A DNA stretch of 64,000 bases, taken from assembly GCA_965215145.1 (NCBI GenBank), contig OZ244038.1, positions 186,001 to 250,000 on the forward strand, given 5' to 3'. The stretch is from G965215145 sp965215145. GTDB lineage: Bacteria; Bacteroidota; Rhodothermia; Rhodothermales; JANQRZ01. Numbering within the stretch: the stretch's first letter is position 1; every line of letters begins with the position of its first letter. Below, in pieces: positions 57,848 to 64,000 of this stretch. A program made the position numbers and the translations under genes. The notes under the pieces are model-generated. The model saw nothing but the letters and a program-made list of their open reading frames with translations, made no database searches and was not told the DNA's origin.

Positions 57848-58306
57848 ATGACCCCCGCCGAACTCCGCCGGCACCTCCGTTACGACGCGTGGGCGAACCG
57901 CCGGCTCGCCGGAGCTCTCACCGATGAGCACGCGGAAGGGTGCCGTCTCCTCGCGCACGTCCTGGCCGCCCAGCGGGTGTGGCTCCGACGCATCCGGGGT
58001 GATCGAGCCGCTACCACCGCCGAGACCTGGCCGCACCTCTCGGCCGAGGAGGTCCGCGCCTTCGCCCACGAGATAGAAGCGGATCTCGGTCGGTTCGCCG
58101 CTGCTGTGACGGCCGAAGGGCTCCAGCGTGTTGTGCCCTATCAGAACTCGAAGGGCACGGCGTACGAAACGAGCGTCGGCGACATCCTCGCGCACGTCCT
58201 ACTCCACGGCGCGTACCACCGCGGGCAAGCCGCTGCCGCCCTCCGCGCCGCCGGCACGGCCCCGCCCGTCACCGACTTCATCGCGTTCGTCCGGGAGGGA
58301 GGCTGA
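57848..58306 (+). CDS. DinB family protein
   Basis: 152 aa from ATG 57848. LRYDAWANRRLAGALTDEHA is the usual N-terminus with the AWAN motif; LLAHVLAAQRVWLRRIRG (first metal His) and ILAHVLLHGAYHRGQAAAAL (HGxYHRGQ, two His) complete the DinB metal site. Distinct from the DinB_2-type protein at 8299-8871. Convergent with rpoN. Confidence 0.92.
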   Translation: MTPAELRRHLRYDAWANRRLAGALTDEHAEGCRLLAHVLAAQRVWLRRIRGDRAATTAETWPHLSAEEVRAFAHEIEADLGRFAAAVTAEGLQRVVPYQNSKGTAYETSVGDILAHVLLHGAYHRGQAAAALRAAGTAPPVTDFIAFVREGG

Positions 58307-58315
58307 GCCCGGCGG

Positions 58316-59797
58316 CTACGCCAGCACGATCTCCTTGCGGAGCCGCGCCACGGGGATGCTGAGCTGCTCGCGGTACTTCGTCACCGTCCGCCGCGCGATC
58401 TCGACGCCCGTCTCCTCCAGCATCGTCGCGATCTTCTGGTCCGAGAGCGGCTTCGACTTGTCCTCCTCGGCGATGATCCGCTCGATGACGGCCTTGACCT
58501 CCTTGTTCGAGACCTCCTCGCCGCTCTCCGTCGTGAGGCCCTCGCTGAAGAAGTACTTCAGCTCGTAGACGCCCCACTCGGTCTGGACGTACTTCCCGTT
58601 GACGACGCGGGAGATGGTCGAGATGTCCATCCCGATCTTCTCGGCGATGTCCTTCAGGATCATCGGCTTCAGGTGGCCCTCGCCGTGGCGGAAGAAGTCC
58701 TCCTGGATCTCGACGAGCGCCGTCATCACCTTCAGCATCGTGCCGCGGCGCTGGTTGATCGAGTTGATGAACCAGCGGGCGCTCTCGAGCCGGCCCTTCA
58801 GGAACTGCCGGGTCTCGGTGCTCTGCCCGTTCGCCTCGCCCTTCCGCTTCTCGGCGGAGAGCTGGTTCCACATCCGCCGGTAGTGGCGGTTGACGCGGAG
58901 CTCGGGGGCGTTGCGGCCGTTGAGGCTGATGAGGAACTCGCCCTCGTGCTCCTCGACGGTGAAGTCTGGGGTGACGTAGTTGGTCTGTTGGCTGAAGGCG
59001 CCCTCGCCGGGCTTCGGGTCGAGGCGCTGGATGAGGTCGTAGGCGTCCTTGAGCTCCTCCTCGCTCAGGTCGAGCTTCCGCATGATCTGCTCGAAGTGCT
59101 TCATCGTGAACGCCTTGTACGTCTTGTCCAGCACGTCGATGGCGTTCTCGCGGCCGTCGACCTCGTCGGGCAGCATGTCGAGCTGGACGAGCAGGCACTC
59201 GCGGAGGTCGCGCGCGGCGATGCCGACGGGGTCGAGCCGCTGGACGCGGCTGAGCACGCGCTCGACGTCGTCCTCGGTGAGCATCAGGCCGCGGCTGAAC
59301 ATGATGTCGTCCACGATCGACTCGATGGGCCGCCGGAGATAGCCGTCCTCGTCGATGGAGCCGATGATCTGCTCGGCGATGACCTCCTCGGTCTCGTCGA
59401 GGTGGAGCATCCCGACCTGCTCGCGGAGGCGCTCGGCCATCGACGTGCCGGCGGGCATGGGGATATCGCGGTCCTCCTCCTCGGCGCTGCGGTCCACCTG
59501 CGCCTTGTAGCCGTAGAGATCGTCCGGCGCGTTGAGGAATTCGTCCCAGTCGAACTCGTCGTCGGAGTTCCGCTCCTCCTCCTTCGCCGCCTCAGCCTCG
59601 GCGTTGGGCGCCTCGTCGGCGTCGGTGAGGATCTCCTCGTCCTCCTCCTCGCCCTCCTCCAGCACGGGGTTGGTCTCGAGCTCCTCCTTGATCCGCTGCT
59701 CGAGGGCGAGCGTGGGGAGCTGCAGCAGCTTGATGTACTGGATCTGCTGCGGCGAGAGCTTCTGCTGGAGGGACTGCTTCTGCTGAAGGTTGAGCAT
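58316..59797 (-). CDS. rpoN: RNA polymerase sigma-54 factor
   Basis: 493 aa. Region I Gln-rich start LQQKQSLQQKLSPQQIQYIK, acidic region II (EEGEEEDEEILTDADEAPN), core-binding region, an HTH (EKIGMDISTISRVVNGKYVQ) and the C-terminal RpoN box RRTVTKYREQLSIP. Directs transcription from -24/-12 promoters with enhancer-binding ATPases. Normal length. Confidence 0.96.
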   Translation of the reverse strand: MLNLQQKQSLQQKLSPQQIQYIKLLQLPTLALEQRIKEELETNPVLEEGEEEDEEILTDADEAPNAEAEAAKEEERNSDDEFDWDEFLNAPDDLYGYKAQVDRSAEEEDRDIPMPAGTSMAERLREQVGMLHLDETEEVIAEQIIGSIDEDGYLRRPIESIVDDIMFSRGLMLTEDDVERVLSRVQRLDPVGIAARDLRECLLVQLDMLPDEVDGRENAIDVLDKTYKAFTMKHFEQIMRKLDLSEEELKDAYDLIQRLDPKPGEGAFSQQTNYVTPDFTVEEHEGEFLISLNGRNAPELRVNRHYRRMWNQLSAEKRKGEANGQSTETRQFLKGRLESARWFINSINQRRGTMLKVMTALVEIQEDFFRHGEGHLKPMILKDIAEKIGMDISTISRVVNGKYVQTEWGVYELKYFFSEGLTTESGEEVSNKEVKAVIERIIAEEDKSKPLSDQKIATMLEETGVEIARRTVTKYREQLSIPVARLRKEIVLA

Positions 59798-59840
59798 GGC
59801 GGGTGGGGATAGGACCCGGCCGGGCGCGCCCGGCGGCGGG

Positions 59841-60443
59841 TCAGGGCGTCAGCGCGTCAGCCAGGAGGGCAGCGCGTTCGACGCAGGCGGCGCGGAACCG
59901 CGCGTACCACGCGGCCCCGAACTTCCGGGTGAGGGGGACGCGGAGGACGTCGTAGAGCTGCGCGCCGAGGCGACGGCCGTGGGCGACGGCGGGGCGGCAG
60001 AGATTGATCTGCTCGTAGTTGAGCACGGTGGCCCCGCCGACCTCCTCCGCGCGGATGGGGTAGAGGTGGCAGGAGAGGGGCTTCTCGAAGTCGATCCGGC
60101 CGGCGTGGTAGGCCTGCTGGAGCGCGCACTTCGCCACGGGCCGGTCGCGGGGGCCGTCGTACACGACGAACACGCACTCGCGGCCCTCGACGCACGCGGC
60201 GGCGTACTCGCCGGGGCGCTCCTCGACCCAAGGGCCGTGCTCCGCGATGGCGCGGCGGGCCTCCGGGCGGAGGCGGTCGGCGACGGCGGGCAGCACCCGC
60301 TCCAACTCGGCGCGCTCCTCGGGCTCCAGCGGGGCGCCCCGCTCTCCCTGGACGCAGCACGCCCCGCGGCACCGGCCGAGGTGGCAGGCGAACGGGGCGT
60401 CGAGCACCGCGTCGGAGATGAGGACATCGTCAACCGCAAACAT
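59841..60443 (-). CDS. DUF3109 family Cys-rich protein
   Basis: 200 aa from ATG 60443 (MFAVDDVLISDAVLDAPFAC). The motif CHLGRCRGACCVQGERGAPL plus single Cys at ...AACVEGREC, AKCALQ, LSCHLYPI and NLCRPA forms the conserved eight-cysteine set of this YkgJ-like family, probably a metal or Fe-S cluster site. Function unknown; common in Bacteroidota. Confidence 0.88.
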   Translation of the reverse strand: MFAVDDVLISDAVLDAPFACHLGRCRGACCVQGERGAPLEPEERAELERVLPAVADRLRPEARRAIAEHGPWVEERPGEYAAACVEGRECVFVVYDGPRDRPVAKCALQQAYHAGRIDFEKPLSCHLYPIRAEEVGGATVLNYEQINLCRPAVAHGRRLGAQLYDVLRVPLTRKFGAAWYARFRAACVERAALLADALTP

Positions 60444-60617
60444 GGTACCAGTAGGGTACGGCCGAAGGGCCGGCCGCGTCAACGGTATCGGGGCTGCCCC
60501 GAGGATTTTAAAGGCGGGCGGCCACCCGGAAACGGCCCCCCGAGAGTCCCCGATGCTGACGCGGCGCTGGCACCCGGCGCCGGTACCTTACCCCGCTTCC
60601 ACCCCGCCGCCGTCGCC

Positions 60618-61661
60618 ATGCCCGAGAGCCTCCCGCCCGACCGTCCCGCGGTCTCCGCCCAGCCCGCCCGCGCCGACGAGGACTTCGAGAAGGCCCTTCG
60701 CCCGAAGGCCCTCGACGAGTTCATCGGGCAGCAGAAGATCAAGGACAACCTCCAGGTCTTCCTCACCGCCGCCCTCCAGCGCGGCGAGAGCCTCGATCAC
60801 GTCATGCTCTCCGGCCCGCCGGGGTTAGGCAAAACTACGTTGGCATACATCATCGCCGAGGAGATGGGCGCGGCCGTCAAGACGACGAGCGGGCCGGCCC
60901 TCGACAAGCCCGCCTCCATCGCCGGGCTGCTGACGAACCTGGAGGAGGGCGACGTCCTCTTCATCGACGAGATCCACCGGATGAGCCCGGTGATCGAGGA
61001 GTACCTCTACTCCGCGATGGAGGACTACGCCATCGACATCCTCATCGACTCCGGCCCGAGCGCCCGCTCCGTGCGGATCGCGCTGCCGCCGTTCACCCTC
61101 GTCGGCGCCACCACGCGGAAGGGGCTGCTGACGGCGCCGCTCCGCGCCCGCTTCGGGATCGACTTCCGGTACGACTACTACACCGCCGACCTCCTCCAGG
61201 AGATCGTCCTGCGCAGCGCCCGCATCGTCGGCGTCGAGATCGACGAGGAGGGCGCCTTCGAGATCGCCCGCCGCTCGCGGGGCACCCCACGCATCGCCAA
61301 CCGGCTCCTCCGCCGCGCCCGCGACTTCGCCGAGGTCGACGGCGACGGCCGGATCTCGCGCGCGCTCGCCGACCACGCCCTCAACGCGCTCGACGTGGAC
61401 GAGGCCGGGCTTGACGAGATGGACGCCCGCATCCTCCTCTCGCTGATGGAGAAGTTCGAGGGCGGCCCCGTCGGCGTCTCGACGCTCGCCGTCGCGGTGA
61501 GCGAGGACGCCGGCACGGTCGAGGAGGTCTACGAGCCGTACCTGATCCAGGAGGGGTTCATGGCGCGGACGCCGCGGGGGCGCGTCGCCACGGCGCGGGC
61601 GTGGGACCACTTCGGCATCACCCCGCCGCCGAAGCAGGCGGACATCTTCGAACTCGGCTGA
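60618..61661 (+). CDS. ruvB: Holliday junction branch-migration ATPase RuvB
   Basis: 347 aa from ATG 60618; upstream in-frame sequence is antisense to the DUF3109 gene. RPKALDEFIGQQKIKDNLQV, Walker A SGPPGLGKTTL, Walker B LFIDEIHRM, sensor 1 GATTRKGLLTAPLRARFG with Arg finger, and the C-terminal winged helix (LIQEGFMARTPRGRVAT). Drives junction migration with RuvA. A GTAGGGGC palindrome follows its stop. Confidence 0.97.
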   Translation: MPESLPPDRPAVSAQPARADEDFEKALRPKALDEFIGQQKIKDNLQVFLTAALQRGESLDHVMLSGPPGLGKTTLAYIIAEEMGAAVKTTSGPALDKPASIAGLLTNLEEGDVLFIDEIHRMSPVIEEYLYSAMEDYAIDILIDSGPSARSVRIALPPFTLVGATTRKGLLTAPLRARFGIDFRYDYYTADLLQEIVLRSARIVGVEIDEEGAFEIARRSRGTPRIANRLLRRARDFAEVDGDGRISRALADHALNALDVDEAGLDEMDARILLSLMEKFEGGPVGVSTLAVAVSEDAGTVEEVYEPYLIQEGFMARTPRGRVATARAWDHFGITPPPKQADIFELG

Positions 61662-61675
61662 ACCCCGGCTATTCA

Positions 61676-61703
61676 GTAGGGGCACGATGCATCGTGCCCC
61701 TAC
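61676..61703. repeat. GTAGGGGC palindrome, copy 3
   Basis: Perfect 28-nt palindrome (14 + 14) with ends GTAGGGGC/GCCCCTAC and core ACGATGCATCGT, between the convergent stops of ruvB (61661) and the lipoprotein gene (61714). It could terminate both transcripts. Confidence 0.9.
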
Positions 61704-61713
61704 GACGGTCGAG

Positions 61714-62385
61714 CTAACGGGAGCCGCGGTAGTCCTCCCGCAGCTCCTCGATGATCTCGGTGGCGGCGAGGGCGGCGAGGCGTTCGAGCCCGTAGGCCAG
61801 CTGGCCCGTCGTGAGGGCGGCGAGGTCGCGGGGGGTGAGGAGGTCGCCCACGTCGTCCTCGTAGCCGAAGGTGCCGGCGGTGACGCGCTCGCGGACCTCG
61901 ACCCGCTCCTCCCACACCACGCGGTCGGTGTCCCGCTCGATGAGCGCCACGTCGGCCTCGGCGAGGAGAGCGACGGGGCGGGTGTAGGCGCCGGCCCGGA
62001 GGGCGAAGTCGCGGAGGCGGACGTCGAGGATGAAGTCCGCGGCGTCGGGGTCGTCGTCGGTGCGGTAGCCAAGCGTCTCGGCGCTGCCGGCGAGGGCGTA
62101 GCGCGCGACGGCGGCGGGGACATCTACCATCGCCGCGGCGGAGTCCACGCGGGCCTGCGCGGCGCGGGCCTCCTCGAAGCGGCGGCCGGTGCGGCCCCAC
62201 GGGTCGCGGCGGGGCGGCTCGCCGTGGGCGTAGGGGAACGGCCCCGTCACCACCGGCTCCGGGGGGATCGGCGCCATCACCGCGACGGAGCGGCCGGCGA
62301 GGTCCACCTCGGCCAGCCGGTGCGAGGGGGCGCAGCCCGCGAGCGTGACCAGCGATAGGAGGAGGGCCGGCGGGAGGAGACGCAT
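61714..62385 (-). CDS. lipoprotein, unknown function
   Basis: 223 aa from ATG 62385 (MRLLPPALLLSLVTLAGC; lipobox LAGC); an ATG five codons earlier is also possible. The mature protein has a region (DDDPDAADFILDVRLRDFAL ... ALLAEADVALIERDTDRVVW) typical of envelope lipoproteins related to ABC-type transport auxiliary (DUF330/GNA1162-like) beta-alpha folds. No close family named. Divergent from the ferredoxin gene. Confidence 0.72.
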   Translation of the reverse strand: MRLLPPALLLSLVTLAGCAPSHRLAEVDLAGRSVAVMAPIPPEPVVTGPFPYAHGEPPRRDPWGRTGRRFEEARAAQARVDSAAAMVDVPAAVARYALAGSAETLGYRTDDDPDAADFILDVRLRDFALRAGAYTRPVALLAEADVALIERDTDRVVWEERVEVRERVTAGTFGYEDDVGDLLTPRDLAALTTGQLAYGLERLAALAATEIIEELREDYRGSR

Positions 62386-62509
62386 GGGCAGCGGGAGCAT
62401 GGAGGGCGGTTCCGAGTACGGGCAGGGGCGCTCCTCGTTCGCCGCCCGCGCGCCGGCACGGGTAACGCGCCGACCGCCTATCTTCGCCCCGCACCTCCCC
62501 GACCGCCCC

Positions 62510-62875
62510 ATGCCGTACATCGTCGCCCAGCCCTGCATCAACTGCAAGTACACCGACTGCGTCGAGGTCTGCCCGGTGGACTGCTTCTACGAGGGGCCGA
62601 ACTTCCTCGCCATCCACCCGGACGAGTGCATCGATTGCAACGCCTGCGTGCCGACGTGCCCCGTCGAGGCCATCTACGCCGACGACGAGCTGCCGGCCAA
62701 GTGGGAGCACTACACCGAGTGGAACGACTACCTCTCGCGGCAGTGGGCCGAGATGGGCTACAACATCACCGAGAAGAAGGACGAGCTCCCGACGGCCGAC
62801 ACGTTCTCGACCGAGCCGGAGCTGTCCGGGAAGTCCGAGGAGGACATCCTGACGTGGGAGGGGGCGCCGGAGTAA
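62510..62875 (+). CDS. 7Fe/8Fe ferredoxin (FdxA type)
   Basis: 121 aa. Two cluster motifs: CINCKYTDCVEVCPVDCF and ECIDCNACVPTCPVEAIY. In the first, C-x2-C-x4-C-x3-C-P with the extra spacing is the [3Fe-4S]-containing FdxA form; the second is a classical [4Fe-4S] CxxCxxCxxxCP. C-terminal ~60 residues are an acidic tail as in Azotobacter-type ferredoxins. Electron carrier; partner unknown. Confidence 0.94.
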   Translation: MPYIVAQPCINCKYTDCVEVCPVDCFYEGPNFLAIHPDECIDCNACVPTCPVEAIYADDELPAKWEHYTEWNDYLSRQWAEMGYNITEKKDELPTADTFSTEPELSGKSEEDILTWEGAPE

Positions 62876-62893
62876 CGACGCCCCCCGAAGCCG

Positions 62894-64000
62894 TCAGCGG
62901 AGCAGGGTGATCCGCTGCGTCACAGTGCGCCCCGCGCCGACGAGTCGGACGAGGTAGACGCCGCCGGCAAAGCCCTCCCCGTCGAGTACGGCGGCGTGCG
63001 CCCCCGCCGGCCGCTCCCCCTCCGCGAGCACGGCGACCTCCCGGCCGAGCGCGTCGTAGACCGCGAGCCACACCGGCCCCGCCTCGGGCAGCGTGAACCG
63101 GAGCGTCGTCCGCGTGCGGAAGGGGTTGGGGTAGGCCGCCTCCAGCGAGAGCGCTTCCGGCGCATCGGCTCGGTTCGCGGCGACGGGCTCTGCGCGGCGC
63201 CGGTCGGTCACCGAGCCGGCTTCGACTGGGATGCCCACGCCGTCGAAAGCCAGCCACTCCTGAGTCTCCCCGCCCGCAGCCAGCCGGGCCGGGCGGGTGA
63301 CCGTCACCGGGAAGCTGTCCTCGGCGAGCACCTCGCTCGGGTACGTCCCCGCGCGCATGATGTAGGTGTAGCTGCCCAGCGGCGCGTTCGTCGGGACCTG
63401 CTGCCCGAACGAGAGGGTCTCGACGGCGGGCGGCGTGACGAGCAGCGTGCTCGGGCCGATGAGCGGCCCGAACTCGTTCCCGTTCGGGAGGATCGCGACG
63501 CTCCAGTAGTCGACGCTTGCCGGCCCGTCGGCGGCGACGTCGAAGGTGGCGTCGAAGGCAAGCGTGCCGCCGCGCGGGATGCTGAGCGGTGGCGAGCCCG
63601 CGGGCGTCAGCGTCAGCGCAACGGCGGGGGCGGTCACGGTGCCCTCGGAGACGGTCAGGCGGTACGGGTCGCGCCAGTCGGTGTAGCCCACGCCGTCGTG
63701 GCGGACACGGACGTAGTAGGTGCCTGCCGCGAGCGCGCCGCCCGGCAGCGTCACCGCCGTCGTGCCCGGCCCGAAGCCCACGCCGAGCGCCGAGGCGCCG
63801 GTCGCGTAGTCGCCGGGGAAAGCGTCGTAGAGGTCGAGCCGGCCGCCGAGGCTGCCGACGGGCTCGAGGTCCACGCGGACCTCGGCGCCCGTCGCCTCGA
63901 AGCGGTACCAGTCGGGGTCGTCGGAGGGGGCGCCGTCGGGGGCGTTCTGCGAGCGGACAGTGGCGGTGCCGGCGTAGGTCGTCCCGAGCGCGACGTCGTA
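62894..64000 (-). CDS. secreted T9SS-sorted protein, C-terminal part (5' end outside window)
   Basis: At least 368 aa; the frame is open to base 64000 (YDVALGTTYAGTATVRSQNA at the visible start), so the N-terminus is missing. First ~90 residues form a pre-peptidase C-terminal-like beta domain (DPDWYRFEATGAEVRVDLEP ... DLYDAFPGDYATG ... GTYYVRVRHDG). The end is a type IX sorting domain (EAAYPNPFRTRTTLRFTLPE, VYDALGREVAVLAEGERPAG, FAGGVYLVRLVGAGRTVTQR). Its catalytic or adhesive part lies outside the window. Confidence 0.87.
   Translation of the reverse strand, partial: YDVALGTTYAGTATVRSQNAPDGAPSDDPDWYRFEATGAEVRVDLEPVGSLGGRLDLYDAFPGDYATGASALGVGFGPGTTAVTLPGGALAAGTYYVRVRHDGVGYTDWRDPYRLTVSEGTVTAPAVALTLTPAGSPPLSIPRGGTLAFDATFDVAADGPASVDYWSVAILPNGNEFGPLIGPSTLLVTPPAVETLSFGQQVPTNAPLGSYTYIMRAGTYPSEVLAEDSFPVTVTRPARLAAGGETQEWLAFDGVGIPVEAGSVTDRRRAEPVAANRADAPEALSLEAAYPNPFRTRTTLRFTLPEAGPVWLAVYDALGREVAVLAEGERPAGAHAAVLDGEGFAGGVYLVRLVGAGRTVTQRITLLR

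Overview
The window is very GC-rich chromosomal DNA, most likely from a marine member of the Rhodothermota/Bacteroidota branch (Rubricoccaceae-like). The placement is inferred from gene content: proteins with type IX secretion C-terminal sorting domains, TonB receptors paired with DUF4249 or small lipoproteins, DUF3109, DUF4159 and DUF4359 proteins, the rpmB-rpmG-DUF4295 cluster, and genes mostly lacking clear Shine-Dalgarno sites.

Layout. 1-2603: end of a TonB receptor plus its DUF4249 lipoprotein. 2747-8871: housekeeping genes pyrH-frr, tRNA-Ser, yicC-gmk-rpoZ-coaBC, a GDSL esterase and a DinB protein. 8868-16401: GMC oxidoreductase, envelope proteins, a LolC/E permease, a FadL-like porin and rpmB-rpmG-DUF4295. 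17022-17831: a tRNA cluster in which a tRNA-Pro gene is cut in its anticodon arm by a decayed HNH-endonuclease element, followed by a different, intact tRNA-Pro with a genome-encoded CCA; then tRNA-Arg and tRNA-Cys. 17906-20308 is a beta-propeller T9SS protein lying between tRNA-Cys and a decayed copy of the 3' part of tRNA-Cys. 20750-24224 looks like a metal-uptake locus (His-rich small protein, TonB receptor, lipoprotein). 24252-35590 is a run of ten minus-strand genes (GT87, T9SS adhesin, TauE/SafE, CtpA, TatC, PRTase, GlyA and others).

Two regions stand out. First, 35636-36057 has every sequence hallmark of the chromosomal replication origin: about a dozen DnaA-box-like nonamers (two perfect TTGTCCACA), a GC-rich spacer, DnaA-trio-like CTA repeats and an AT-rich unwinding element unique in this window. 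The genes to its left all run leftward, away from it. Second, 42635-57104 is a sedentary chromosomal integron: an intI integrase gene, an attI site with a candidate Pc promoter, and 13 cassettes separated by 13 closely related attC sites of 122-133 bp. The outer R'' and R' boxes of the cassettes are complementary cassette by cassette, which fixes the boundaries and exposes one fused cassette and two cassettes whose crossover triplet has mutated. Cargo: a PER-like class A beta-lactamase in first position, an AbiJ-like phage-defence protein, HigBA, two VapC/small-partner pairs, three DUF433/DUF5615 pairs (one broken), two other PIN-toxin pairs, small lipoproteins and, unusually, a complete 767-residue TonB receptor. 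Several toxins carry frameshifts. A CapA remnant marks the distal end.

57848-64000 returns to housekeeping and envelope genes (DinB, rpoN, DUF3109, ruvB, a lipoprotein, a ferredoxin, a partial T9SS protein). Three families of dispersed palindromic repeats (GTAGGGGC palindromes; GAGTT/AACTC repeats; GGAGGATGG repeats) sit between genes and in places supply start or stop codons.
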